Source of the DNA: Cercis canadensis
Lineage: Eukaryota; Streptophyta; Magnoliopsida; Fabales; Fabaceae
Direction: 5' to 3'
Length of the DNA stretch: 64,000 bases
NCBI GenBank assembly: GCA_003255065.1
Contig: QAOA01006222.1
Span: 81,184-145,183, forward strand
Shown here: positions 11,342 through 22,039 of the stretch, in pieces
How the letters are laid out: the number at the start of each line of letters is the position of its first letter
Position numbering within the stretch: the first letter of the stretch is position 1
Made by a program: the position numbers and the translations under genes
Notes under the pieces: model-generated
Seen by the model: only the letters and a program-made list of their open reading frames with translations
What the model was told of the DNA's origin: nothing
The model's database searches: none

Positions 11342-12322
11342 CAAAGAAAAAAGCACATAGTTAATCTATCATATGAAAAAGATTTTAATGAAAGAAACAT
11401 CCCTACGAAAGCCAGACCCATTCAAATGAATAATGAATTGCTAAATTATTGTAAAATTCAAGAATTATTAGATAAAAAAAACTTATTAGGCCTAGTAAAT
11501 CTCCTTGGAGTTGTGCTGCCTTTTTTGTTCAAAACCAAGTTGAATTAGAAAGAGGAGCACCTAGATTAGTAATTAATTATAAACCATTAAATAAAGTACT
11601 TCAATGGATTAGATATCCAATTTCTAATAAGAAAGATCTCATATGAAGATTATATAATGCTTCAATATTTTCCAAGTTTGATATGAAATCAGGATTTTGG
11701 CAAATTCAAATTACAGAAGCGGATAAATATAAAACAACATTCATAGTCACTTTTGGTCATTATGAATGGAATGTCATGCCTTTTGGATTAAAAAATGCTC
11801 CTTCTGAATATCAAAATGTAATGAATGATATATTAAACCCTTATACTCATTTTACTATAGTTTATATAGATGATGTTTTAGTATTTTCCAATTCATTAGA
11901 TCAACATTTTAAACATTTAAAAACTTTTCTTCATGTTATAAAAGAAAATGGTCTAGNCAACATTTATAGTCACTTTTGGTCATTATGAATGGAATGTCAT
12001 GCCTTTTGGATTAAAAAATGCTCCTTCTGAATATCAAAATGTAACGAATGATATATTAAACCCTTATACTCATTTTACTATAGTTTATATAGATGATGTT
12101 TTAGTATTTTCCAATTCATTAGATCAACATTTTAAACATTTAAAAACTTTTCTTCATGTTATAAAAGAAAATGGTCTAGTTGTGTCAACAAAAAAGATAA
12201 AATTATTTCAAACCAAAGTAAGATTTTTAGGTCATGATATTTATCAAGGAACCATTAAACCCATTAGTAGATCTATAGAATTTGTAGAAAAATTTTCAGA
12301 TGAAATAAAAGGCAAAAAATAG
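11342..12322 (+). pseudogene. EVE-A reverse transcriptase
   Basis: The RT palm is clear: 'SGFWQIQI' (about 11689-11712), 'MPFGLKNAPSEYQ' (11778-11816) and the catalytic 'YIDDVLVFS' (11863-11889). A stop at 11644-11646 replaces the Trp usual in 'DLIWRL', and upstream parts need frame changes near 11520. The block 11735-11956 is repeated at 11958-12179 across the N at 11957; this is an assembly duplicate, so the true domain has one palm. Thumb residues follow ('FLGHDIYQGTIKP') up to a stop at 12320-12322. The enzyme copies pregenomic RNA into DNA in caulimovirids. Confidence 0.85.
11735..12179 (+). repeat. 222-bp duplicate around N at 11957 inside RT
   Basis: 11735-11956 and 11958-12179 are nearly identical (one visible difference is 'gtaatgaatg' against 'gtaacgaatg') and meet at one N. 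Two catalytic YIDD motifs in succession are not biological in this family, so this is a joined-overlap artefact. Confidence 0.85.
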
Positions 12323-12904
12323 TTACAAAGATTTTTAAAATGTTTAAATTATGTCTCTGATTTTATACCTAATCTAAGAATCATATGTAAACCATTATTC
12401 AAAAGATTAAAAAATAATCCTCCTATTTGGAATAATGAAATGACTGAAGTAGTTAAACTTATAAAAATAAAAGTAAAAAATCTTCCTTGTCTAGGAATAC
12501 CCAATCCTAATTCTTTAATGATAGTAGAAACATATGTCTCAAATATAGGTTATGGGGGAATTTTAAAACAAAAAATCAACAATAAAGAACAAATTGTTTG
12601 ATAATATTCTAATTCTTGGATTGAAAGTCAAGAGAATTATTCTACAATAAAAAAGGAGATTTTATCTATTGTTTTATGCATTACCAAATTCCAAGATGAT
12701 TTGATAAATAAAAAATTTCTTTTACGCATTGATTGCAAAGCAGCAAAAGATGTCTTACAAAAACATGTTCAAAATTTAGTTTCTAAACAAATCTTTGCAA
12801 GATGGCAGACCATTCTTTCTTGTTTTGAGTTTGATATTGAATTCATTAAAGGTGAGAACAATTCATTACCAGATTTCCTTACAAGAGAATTTTTACATGG
12901 TTAA
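12323..12904 (+). pseudogene. EVE-A RNase H
   Basis: This region continues from the RT after a stop. It reads through the connection domain, then the RNase H start, a TGA at 12599-12601 where Trp is expected (before 'YYSNSW'), and a clean C-terminal part: 'YSTIKKEILSIV', 'LLRIDCKAAKDVL' (an RNase H Asp), and 'FIKGENNSLPDFLTREF', which is the usual 'G..N..aD.LSR' end. RNase H removes RNA from the RNA/DNA hybrid. The stop at 12902-12904 overlaps the start of ORF2. Confidence 0.8.
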
Positions 12905-14136
12905 AAGAATGGGTGAAAAAACACCTCCAAAATCAAAAGAATCATTTATCAAAAAATTGACAGTCTCTCCATCACTTTCAAATCATTTAACCTCATTTCA
13001 ACATTTACCTCCAATTCCATCACCAAGAGCGACCAGACTATCATTTAGACCCCAATCACCAGTATCATCTTCAAATAGATATATTGTTCTAGGAACACTT
13101 CTTGGTTTATCAATCTCTCCAACATCCCATACATAAGAAATTCCTTCTGTTTGTTATATAACAAAAGCAAAAAGATTAGTAATCTTCCCAATCGATATAG
13201 AAAAAGAACAAAGACAGCTAGCCAAGTCAATCTTTCCTTCTGGATGAAATTATTTTTCAAATCAATGCAAAAATCCAAAGAATTCTATGAATTCATCTTA
13301 GTCGATTTTGATTCAATTAAATTTACTCCTACTATGGATCACATGACCCCAATAAAGTTTCTTTTTCAAAAATGAATATTCTTAAAGTCGTTCATCCCTT
13401 CCAATGGGGACAACCTTTAGAATTACCTAAAATAATTTCTTATCCATTTGATCCTCCTCAATACAATTATTTAGACTATATGGATGCATGATATAATATC
13501 CTTTGGGTTACTCCATTAGCTCACTCATGTTTTTCCAATTTGATCATAATTGTCCAAAATCATTTCTTGCGTGGTTCATTGACTGGTTCATAGATATCAA
13601 ACCTTGCCCAACAATTTTACTCCAAGAAATCAAAGACAGTGGGGAACTATTTCAATCAAATTCAAACTTACTTAATATTATAAATTCATTTACTTCATAA
13701 TTCAATTTTGTCTTCCCTGGATTATGTGTTGGGACTACTGTCTTCATGAAATCAATCCTCCTCCTTCTCATAAATATTTAGCCTAACAAATTAAAATTCG
13801 TTAGTGGCCAAAATTCAATTTAAACATGCCAAAAAGATTGAAATTTCAAACTGGCTCTCTGAAAACCCTCATTTAAACATCAACCCACCTTCTCATGAAA
13901 CATTTTTAGTAACAAAATTATTTTGTCAAGATGATTTAGCTGCCTCCACTTTAAGAAAAGATTTCAAAGAAAAGCTACGGAAAATCTTACAACAATTAGA
14001 AGATGAAGAAGCCTCATCCAGTCAAACAAAGGATTCACCTCAAAGGCATTTAGATCAATGTAGTCAATTACAGTCTAATGAAGATGATTGCTATGAGATA
14101 AAAATTAATTCTGAAGACTTATTTATTCCATTTTGA
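12897..14136 (+). pseudogene. EVE-A ORF2, function unknown
   Basis: An ATG at 12897 lies inside the last codons of the polyprotein (ATGGTTAA), so ORF2 overlaps ORF1 by 8 bases, a coupling expected for translation by reinitiation. The first part is a Ser/Pro-rich N-terminus to a stop at 13134-13136. Other frames then carry recognisable coherent stretches ('IPSVCYITKAKRLVIFPIDI', 'HPFQWGQPLELPK'), and the last part (13804-14136) is open, with an acidic Ser/Gln-rich end. Several frameshifts separate these parts. A downstream second ORF of unknown function is known in some florendoviruses. The last third is also present in EVE-B. Confidence 0.6.
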
Positions 14137-14425
14137 TAGGATCTCATTATAGCAAAACAACAAAGACATCCAAGTCATCAAAGTCTTTTCAAGCATACAA
14201 TCTTCATCATTCACATGAATAAAGTATTCTCTGACAAAAGGCTAAGTTTCTCTCCACAATTAGCCAGCTCATCACCAAAACAATAATTCAATTTCTCCAG
14301 TAAAAGGATAAGATTCTCTCTTTATCATTATTAGCCAGCTCATCAAAAGGACGATTATGTTATCTGATAGAATCATTGTACTACAATATATCTCGTTGTA
14401 ATGTAATTTGAGTTCCATCTTCTTC

Positions 14426-14438
14426 TATAAATAGATAG
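14426..14438 (+). promoter_or_regulatory. EVE-A TATA box of the pregenomic RNA promoter (predicted)
   Basis: TATAAATAGATAG lies about 290 bases after ORF2 in the intergenic region, the position of the caulimovirid pregenomic RNA promoter. The same box is conserved in EVE-B at 30160-30172. Activity today is not shown. Confidence 0.6.
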
Positions 14439-14588
14439 TCGAACTTCATTGTGAGGCAGAGTTGGAAAAAAAATAAAAAAAAAATTGTCTTAAAGAATCA
14501 TCTGCCATATGCTTCTTTATTCTTTCAAGTTTTATAAATCATTTTGAAGAAGCTTGAGCTTCAATCATTGTAAGTTTTAACTTCCATC

Positions 14589-14594
14589 AATAAA
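14589..14594 (+). terminator. EVE-A polyadenylation signal (predicted)
   Basis: AATAAA lies about 160 bases after the TATA box. In caulimovirids the polyA signal sits shortly downstream of the promoter, which produces terminally redundant RNA. A matching AATAAA occurs in EVE-B near 30319. Confidence 0.5.
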
Positions 14595-14706
14595 TTTCAT
14601 TTTGTCATCCCTTTTCTACTTTTTTGGACTGACAACTGCCAGACTAGTCTCCCATATATGCAATTTTATAATTACTGCTTAATTTTATACGATCCAAGTA
14701 TCATAA

Positions 14707-14719
14707 TGGTATCATAGCC
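14707..14719 (+). other. EVE-A tRNA-Met primer binding site
   Basis: TGGTATCATAGCC differs by one base from the canonical initiator tRNA-Met complement TGGTATCAGAGCC. It lies between the promoter region and the second movement-protein start, as expected for minus-strand priming. EVE-B has TGGGATCAGAGCC at 30509-30521. Confidence 0.8.
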
Positions 14720-14743
14720 TCAAAAAACTGGGGGGAAATATGT

Positions 14744-14822
14744 ATGGCAAGATGGTTAAGTTATAGGGCAAGTAGGTATTTTGGTTATGCTTTCTTAGAA
14801 GATCAAGCTTTAATATATAAAA
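14744..14822 (+). pseudogene. EVE-A movement protein N-terminus (permuted end)
   Basis: An ATG at 14744 opens a frame beginning MARWLSYRASRYFGYAFLED and ending near 'ALIYKS', where a GTAT repeat starts. This is 25 bases after the primer site, the normal position of ORF1. It is the start of the movement protein whose later part lies at 7591, so the element covers slightly less than one full circle. The same N-terminus and the same break occur in EVE-B at 30546. Confidence 0.75.
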
Positions 14823-15175
14823 GTATGTATGTATGTATGTATATTCTTTTCAATGTATAATATATTTTTTAAAATTTATGATGTATATTTTATTTTTTAA
14901 TTAAATATCCTGTTACATCAGCAATTAAATGAATGACCTAAAATTCTCTCTCATTTAATGTTGAATTTAAGTGATACAATTATATTAGTAATATTTTAAA
15001 ATTTAGAATTGTCATCTAAATCTGTTGCATCATAGACTCGGCCTTGATGATGTAGAGAAATAAGTAACTAAAGAATAATAAAAATTTTCTAAAAAAATTA
15101 AAGAATAACTAAACATTTTTAAATCGATAAAGATGGAATATTTATAATTTATGTTTATGTTTATTTTTGTTTTGA
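14823..15175. other. Host flank of EVE, copy A
   Basis: This AT-rich segment follows the EVE break. It starts with a GTAT microsatellite (14823-14842) and runs to the MULE2 end. It is shared with EVE-B at 30636-30869 plus 35596-35733, and there continues directly into the GEMIN2 5' region. This copy contains 'ccttgatgatgtagagaaa' (15041-15059) uninterrupted, and so shows the empty site of the LINE. Confidence 0.75.
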
Positions 15176-15560
15176 GTAAACCTACATTTGTATCCTCGAA
15201 AGATTCGAGTCTCAACAAAATAGTCTTTAAAAGATGAATAATTATAAAATAGTCCTTAAAAGATTGGACATCTATAACAAAATAGTTTTCTGTTAGTCAT
15301 GTTTGTTAACAAGTGACAGAATTGCTGACATATCACTATTAATCACTTGCGTGACACATTAAGGACTTGCATAACATTTTAAGTTGACACTGTGGCATAT
15401 AACGTAGATTATAAAATCAAAGGAAAAAAAAAGGCACAAAGAGGACTTCAACAGTATCGTTTCTTTTCTTTCTCATATGGAGATTTAGAACATGTTACTC
15501 CCTTTTTTTGAAGTGCAGGAACCCTAACCCCCAATTTGAAGAGCACAAGGGCGAATGTGT
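15176..15560 (+). repeat. MULE2 left terminal inverted repeat
   Basis: Reading inwards it shows 'tcgaaagattcgagt', several 'aaaatagtcctt' units, 'ggacttgcataacatttta', 'aacgtagattataaaatcaa', and 'ggaaccctaaccccca'. Each has a complementary partner in reverse order at 28950-29355. Similarity is imperfect but continuous. Part of the inner section is repeated at about 15800-15905. Confidence 0.8.
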
Positions 15561-15799
15561 TATTACCCCCATTGGCAGAGCTAGACGATCTACACTCTGT
15601 GGATCCTTTTGAAAACCATTTGCGTATCTATTTGATCTGACTAGGTAAATCGACCTATCCCCCATTCTACCCGCATTCTTGTTGTGGATTTTCTTCTGTC
15701 TTACAGATGGCTTGAACAGGCTTTCTTATGACTTCTAGACTAGGATCCAATTGTGCACCCACTTTGTCTAACATCCCATAAGAAAACTAAAGGAAAGAT

Positions 15800-15905
15800 T
15801 GAGCGTGTTATTCCCTTTCTCTGGAGATTTATAACATGTTCGTCCCTTTCTCTGAAGTGCAGGAACCCTAACCCCCAATCTGAAAAGCACAAAGGCGAAA
15901 AGAAG
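15800..15905. repeat. Internal repeat of the MULE2 left end
   Basis: The block containing 'gaagtgcaggaaccctaacc', 'cccaat.tgaa.agcac', and 'ggcgaa' occurs at about 15457-15560 and again at 15815-15905, in the same orientation. It is a partial direct duplication of the inner part of the terminal repeat. The same block is found inverted at 28975-29010. The stretch between copies and onward to 16360 has no recognised gene. Confidence 0.65.
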
Positions 15906-16362
15906 GTTGAAGGTTAGTTTCTTTGACTTTTGCATATTTTTTGCCAAAACAATTGATCCAGGAAATAGTTCCCCAATCTTGTATGGGTTCTTTGACTCCT
16001 TAATTTTATATAAATTGTCTTTGTTTATCACCATTGTTGTGTACGAAACTGGACTTGAGTTCCAGTACTCAAACTGATAATTATTAGTTCTTTCTTACTG
16101 CTGCAAAAATTTTAGAATAGCATTCATTGTGAAGTGTAAATCGGTGATCAGCTTTTCTAATTACAATATTTCAAGTATTATGTTATGAACATGAGTTTTT
16201 AATCTGTAATGTTTTAGAATCTAATTTGAATGACTTCCTTTACTAGTCAGGAGTCCCTGATTTCAATTAGATTTTATAATGCATTATTTTGCACCATATT
16301 GTATAAAAAATATATTAGAATCTAGTATGAGCTGAGAATATTTCCATTTATACTTCTCTATG

Positions 16363-16590
16363 AAGAAGTTGGCAGGATGAGTTTTGAGTAAATACAGAGT
16401 ATGCTCTTGTGCCTTTTCTTTTATTAAAATTCTCCTATTCTTTACAAAAGACAACAGCAGCACATACGTTTCTAGCAAATTAAGGTTACAAATTTGAGCA
16501 TTATATATTTGCATTTCAGATCTATATATATGTGATATAATTCTATATGCTAAATCTTTGCTAGTTAGTCAGAAAAATAATTAAGTAGCA
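16363..16590. repeat. Direct repeat A1 in MULE2 (partner 17545-17769)
   Basis: Starting at 'agttggcaggatgagttttg' and ending at 'aataattaagtagcac', this block of about 225 bp recurs at 17545-17769 with few differences. No single N lies between, and the copies are 1.2 kb apart, so this looks like a real duplication. The ELMO exon fragment lies between the two copies. Confidence 0.8.
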
Positions 16591-16729
16591 CAAAACTTGG
16601 AAACTTGCATTTCAGATTAATTCCTAATTGTACCACAAACCATTTTTATCATGATCAACTTATTCTTAGTTTTTGTAGAACAAAACTTGGAAACTTTCTT
16701 CATTAATGTGTTGTTTTATTTTGTTACAG

Positions 16730-16839
16730 CTGAGGTTGTTGTAAGATCAACAACATGGCTTGGCAGAGGTCTTTCTTGTGTTTGTGCACAGAGAAGAGAA
16801 AGTGATGCTCGTCCCTCTTTTGATTTAACTCCAGCCCAG
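16730..16839 (+). pseudogene. Captured ELMO-domain protein exon fragment
   Basis: After a good splice acceptor (ttgttacag, AG at 16728-16729) the frame reads AEVVVRSTTWLGRGLSCV, then CAQRRESDARPSFDLTPAQ. This closely matches, from memory, the N-terminal exon of plant ELMO-domain-containing proteins, where the same stretch precedes 'EECLQRLQ'. The sequence breaks after the last Gln codon (16839) into unrelated AT-rich DNA, not a splice donor. The fragment has no ELMO domain proper and no promoter evidence. It lies inside MULE2, between the left terminal repeat and the transposase, which is typical of Pack-MULE-style capture of genomic gene pieces with intron borders kept. Confidence 0.8.
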
Positions 16840-17285
16840 ATAATATTATTTTACTTTAATTACTGAAGTAACAATGCGTTGTCCTTTTAAGGTATTCAGT
16901 TAATTATGATCTTGACAATTTCCTTCAAATTGAATTTAGTTCAAAAACATGTGATACATAGTAAGGATACATCATGTTTTTTCTTGAGTATTATGACCAT
17001 AAGTATTTTTTAAATTGTATGTGATGGATGCACATATTATAGTTTAGTTTATTATTGAAAGATCTACTCTTTATCAAATAACAAAACATTTGTTCTTTTT
17101 TTTTTTTTTTTAACCATATCCACTTTTATCAGACATACCTTATGTTTGATTTAGAGAAGCCAAGAATTCTGCTTCTTTCTGGCAATTTTAAATAGCAATT
17201 ATGATCAACTGTTGTTTTAGTGGTGTTAAGATACCTAAGCTCTCTCTATTTGATATGAAATTTTAGAGTCCTTTTATCTTTGTGG

Positions 17286-17307
17286 GTATATGTGTGTGTG
17301 TGTGTGT
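17286..17307. repeat. TG microsatellite
   Basis: A short (TG)n run ('tatgtgtgtgtgtgtgtg') lies in non-coding MULE2 sequence. The region from 16840 to 18660, apart from the direct repeat at 17545-17769, shows no recognisable gene. Confidence 0.8.
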
Positions 17308-17544
17308 ACTGATCAATTGATTAGGCTTTCACATAGACTTGAGCATCTTTTGCTACTTACCAGAATGCAGTTGTCTCCAAATTCAGGTCCTCCTAGTTCG
17401 CATGAAATTATTATATGTTCCTTTGTTTTTTGGTAGAGATATTGATGGTGATTACAATTTCATTTAATAAATAGTAACCAGTGCATATTTGGAGGTTATG
17501 TAATCTGCCTCAGATTTGCCAAGAGGATATATGAGGTATCTGGA

Positions 17545-17769
17545 AGTTGGCAGGATGAGTTTTGAGTAAATATAGAGTATGCTCTTGTGCCTCTTCTTTT
17601 ATTAAAATTCTCCTCTTCTTTACAAAAGACAGCAACAGCAAATACATTTCTAGGAGATTAAGGTTACAAATTTGAGCATTATATATTTGTATTTTAGATC
17701 TATATATATGTGATATAATTCTATCTGCTACATCTTTGCTAGTTAGTCAGAAAAATAATTAAGTAGCAC
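17545..17769. repeat. Direct repeat A2 in MULE2 (partner 16363-16590)
   Basis: This is the second copy of the block described at 16363-16590. Differences such as 'tacagagtat' against 'tatagagtat' and 'gcatttcag' against 'gtattttag' are scattered. Confidence 0.8.
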
Positions 17770-18663
17770 TACATGAATTCATATAGAACCATATATAGAG
17801 TTGTAAAAAGTTATGACTTGAGACTATAAGAACTGTGCAATGAAGCATTACTTGAGACAAAGACTAACAATATATGAACACTTTCACAAACTGTGTTGTG
17901 TAGCAAAATCTGAAATCAACTTATGCCACATAAAAGTCATTGATAGTTATGGCAACAAGTTTGTGAAAACATGATTGCCCACTATTTAGCTGAGAAAAAA
18001 TTAAGGTCCCTACCACCTAGTTGAGGAAATGACACTGCGTTTTGGAGTCAATTACTGACAAATTCGATGGGTCACAAGCACATGAGAATGTAAGTTTTCT
18101 CCGTTGTTTTCTTGATAGCACCAATTCAAGTTGTTGGTGCTCTTGTTTGACACACACATTATGCAAATTGATTGATCATGTTTAAAGTAAAGTTTGGAAA
18201 CAATATTGGATAATACCAGCTAAGCCAATAAATGTTTTCTTCCATGTTGCAACAGTAGAGCTGCCTAGATTTGTCCATTTTGTGAGATTTTATAATTGTT
18301 TTACATAAGATGCTACGTTTTGGACTTCTAGGAATAAAATGTTCAAATGGGTCCTGTTTATCACCCTTTCATACATATTTTGTGTAAACATTTTTTTTCA
18401 TATATCACAGTCATATTTTTGTGATTTAGATTTTTATAATGATAAATATAGTCTACTTTTTACTTTCTTCTATAATCAAATGACATGTTGCTCATATTAT
18501 AGGTAGACTAATTTTTAGTTGTAATTGATTAGTTGTTTCAATTCGGACTTGACTTACTGTGATTTCTTTTTATACCACTTTTATATTAACTGTAGCTGGT
18601 GGTTATGAATGGTGACATTATTTTTTTGACTGTAACAGCAACATTACCCATTACATTGACCTC

Positions 18664-21519
18664 GTGTTTCACCACAGGGGTCAATTTAGAGACGATGTTG
18701 ATTTGAGGTATATAAGGGGTGAGGAAGATGTGTGGGATATAGATGTTGATATTGTTTCCATCCTTGTAATTGATGAGATGTTCAAAGAGCGTGAATATCA
18801 AGATTACCTGGAGTGTTTTTGGTTAATCATGGGTGTGAATATGAGAGAAGGGCTTAGGCAATTGAAGGGGGATGTAGATGTAATTGAGTTGATAGGTGAA
18901 GCCTTAAAGATTACAGAAATAGAGGTTTTTTTTTTTTTGTGCATCCAATAATAGAGGATCCAATGATAGTGAATGAGCCATTAATGATTGATTGCACTAG
19001 TGTAGAGGAAAAGGATAAGGACGATGAGAACAAGCACATTGATGATGAATATGTGCTGGGTAAAATGAACTTCCAAGACTCAAATGATGAAGGGATGAAT
19101 AAGATTAAGACAATGAAGGTGAAGGTGAATGTGAAGATGAAGATGAAGAATATTATAGTGGTGATCCAGGCGGTTATGAAAATGACGTTAGTTCTGATGA
19201 TGATAAGGCATAGGACAGTCCATATAAGACACCACTAGAGAGTAAACTAGATGATGATGACAATGAGTTCTTCATAGAAAATATTGATGTTGGTGTAGAG
19301 GAAGATGAACAACCACAAAACATGCCAACAGCAGGGGTTACAGCCACTAAGAATAAAAAAAAATACAAGAGAAAAATAAGAAAAGCAGCATACAGGTTGT
19401 TTGAGGTTTATGAAAATCCATTACTAGGAGAGGAGTATCATACTGAGGAATTAGACACAGCACCAAAGGATTCTGAAGATGAAGAAAAGCAGCAGCCAGT
19501 GAATCCTTAATTTAATGAGGAGGCTGCATTTGGAGACGTACATTTTGAGCTGGGCATGGAGTTCTCAACACTTGTTGTTTTTAAAAAGGCTGTGAAGGAC
19601 TATACAGTTCATTTAGGAAAAGAAGTTTATTGGACTAAGAATGATAAGACTAGAGCTAGGGCAGTGTGCCAAGAAAATTGTCCATGAGAGATTCTTTGTT
19701 CTTATAGTAATCAGTGCAGAGGTTTTCAAATCAAGACATTTTCCCCAAATCACACTTGTGCTAGTCAAACAACAAATAAACAAGCAAATAAGGAATGAAT
19801 ATTTGAGAAGTTAGTGCCCTACCTTAGAACACAGTTAGGGATGACAGTGAAAGATGCATGGAAGATTTGAAAGAGAACTATGAAGTTGAAGTGTGTGAGA
19901 TGAATATTTATAGGGCATTAAAATTGCAAGAGATTATGTTGAAGGTTCTGAGAAAGCTCAATATGCTAAGTTTTGGGATTATGCGCAAGAACTTAGGAGA
20001 TGCAACTAAACTCTACTGTGTTAGTGGGTGTGGACAGATTTTCACCTCAGTAACCACCTGTATTTAAGCGATTCTATATGTGCTTGGATGCATGTAAGAG
20101 GGGATTAATGAGTAGTTGTAGACCTTTGATTGAGTTGGATGGTTGTTTCTTAAAAAGCTATTATGGGGAAACATTGTTGGTAGCTGTAGCACTAGATGTT
20201 GACGAGTCATTTTATCCAATTGCATATGCAATTATAGATTTGGAGTCCAAGGAGACCTAGTCCTGGTTCTTGACTCTTTTGACTGAAGATCTTGGTCATC
20301 TAAAAGACCATGGATACAATTTTATTTCAAACCAGCAAAAGGTATAATATTTCATTTTGTGTAATTTTTTTAAATGTCTTTGTTGAATGATTTGGTGATA
20401 AAGAACTTGGTTCTATTGATATTATAGGGACTAGTGTCAGCCATGAAACAATTGCTACATGGTGTGCCACACAGATTCTGCATGAGGCATATGTGGGCTA
20501 ATTTCTCAAGGAGGTGAAAAGATGCTAACCTGAGAAAATTGGTGTAGGCTGTTCCCAAGTCACATACAATGCAAGAGTGTGAGAAGAACCTAGTTAAAAT
20601 TCATGTAATTAATAAGTATGCAGCAGCATGGTTAAGACTAAAAGAACCAGCAACTTAGACTAGAGCTACTTTTCATTGTATTACAAAATCTCAAAATTGT
20701 ATCAATAACATGTGTGAATAATTTAATTCTAAAATTGTCAAGTACAGGGGTAAACCAATCCTAACAATGGCAGAAGGTATTAGAGGCTACATAATGAGGA
20801 AAAGGATGGCCATGACAGAGAAGATTAAAAAGTACAGATGTGTTATTTGTCCTAAGGCACAGAGCAAGCTTGACAAAGAAATGAGAGAAAGTAGATTTTG
20901 GACAAAAACATGGGTAGGGGACTCTGATTACAACAAATTTGAGGTTAAGTATAGACCTTTCAAAAAGGCTGTGGTTGATCTGCATACAAGAAGTTGTTCA
21001 TGTAGAGAATGAAACTTAACTGGTATTCCCTGCAAACATACATGTGCAGCATTGGCTAGGAAAGGAAAGCCACTAGAGGAATATGTGCATGAATGGTACT
21101 CAACAACAACATGGAAGCAAGCTTATGAGTCATATTTAGGGGTTGTACCAGGTGAAGAATATTGGGCTCAAACAGGGCTTAAGGTAGTCCAACCACCACC
21201 TCTTAAAAGATGACCTAGAAGGCCTAAAACACAGAGAAAAGAGACTAATAATCCCCTTGAAGCTACAAGCGCTGCTAAGCTAAAAAGAAAATAAGGGGAT
21301 ATCAAATGTGGAAAATGTGGTCATATTGGCCATAATACAAGAACATGCAAAGGTGGTCCTGTGAAGACAAAGAGAATTAAGAAGACAACAAAAGAAACAA
21401 GACAGTCAGTCCAATCATCTCAACTAGAGTCTCAATCACAAGCCCCACCTGTCTCTTCACAAGAAACAAATCAACTTGGGCCTCGACCAAAATTGTCAAT
21501 TAGGAAGAATGTGAGATAA
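18664..21519 (+). pseudogene. MULE2 MuDR-type transposase, decayed
   Basis: The domain order is typical of plant MULE transposases. A PB1-like N-terminus (18667-18935, 'DVDLRYIRGEEDVWDID') is followed by an acidic linker (18940-19500) and a MuDR DNA-binding domain (19540-19770, with 'FKKAVKDY', 'WTKNDKTRARAVC', 'KTFSPNHTC'). The MULE catalytic domain (20080-20550) has 'IELDGCFLKSYYGE', 'AYAIIDLESKE' and 'FISNQQKGL'. A SWIM finger (CSC..CKH, 20996-21045) and a zinc knuckle (CGKCGHIGHNTRTC, 21310-21351) follow. An 86-bp GT-AG intron (20342-20427) splits the QQK/G codons. Stops at 19685, 19796 and 21010 are TGA where Trp is expected, 21211 is CGA to TGA, and a TAG lies at 20258. The motif Asp usually seen before 'QQKG' is Asn. 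It is inactive. Confidence 0.85.
20342..20427 (+). other. Transposase intron
   Basis: The coding frame runs 'FISNQQK' up to aag at 20341, then GTATAAT..TTATAG, and resumes 'GLVSAMKQLLHGV' at 20428. Skipping these 86 bases restores the conserved QQKGL motif, so the splice sites are supported by the protein. Confidence 0.8.
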
Positions 21520-21545
21520 TGTTAAATTTTTGGTGACATTTTTTT

Positions 21546-21594
21546 TTTTTGTATCATTCCTACCACTAANTTTTTGCATCATTCCTACCACTAA
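21546..21594. repeat. 24-bp duplicate around N at 21570
   Basis: 21546-21569 ('tttttgtatcattcctacca') recurs at 21571-21594 after one N, as a short overlap left at a contig join. Confidence 0.7.
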
Positions 21595-22039
21595 GAATTT
21601 TAGGGGCTCTGTGCACAACATGACTTGTATGTTCAAGTCATTAATTATTTTTTATTGTTTCATGTGCAACCACATCAGGCAACTCAAAGGGTCCACACTC
21701 AACCTCAATAAGAAGGTATATCAATGCATATAACAAGGCAGCCTTATGTTAATAGAGAAACCCTCCTAGCAGCAAGTGAAGTCAATATGAAGAGTTTTTC
21801 TTTTATGTTTTCTTCAGTTGGACAACTAGGCTCCAGTGGGAGCAAGCAAAATTAAGGACTAATTTAGGATCATATAGCACTTTTTGGGGATTGTTGCAAT
21901 CCTGTTTGGATGCTCATATTGTATTTGTTTTAGAACCTTACTCTTTTTGACATATTTGACAACATGTGTAAATTGATAGGCAAGTACTTGCTTTTTGATG
22001 CCTTTACTTTAGTGACTTTGATAGCTTCCAGTTATGTGT

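Larger units (their letters stand above)
7591..14822 (+). mobile_element. Endogenous caulimovirid, circularly permuted copy (EVE-A)
   Basis: This is a decayed plant pararetrovirus integrated in the genome. Domain order on the + strand is movement protein, linker, coat/zinc knuckle, protease, reverse transcriptase, RNase H, a second ORF, promoter region, tRNA-Met primer site, and then the start of the movement protein again. It begins and ends within the movement-protein region, so it spans nearly one genome in permuted form. The order and a downstream ORF2 fit florendovirus- or petuvirus-like members of Caulimoviridae. Many frameshifts and stops show it cannot express a full virus. An apparent 222-bp repeat in the RT is an assembly duplicate. 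Confidence 0.85.

Noticed and set aside
11999-12322. A second RT gene in the EVE
   Set aside because: It repeats the palm motif across an N and is explained by a contig overlap.
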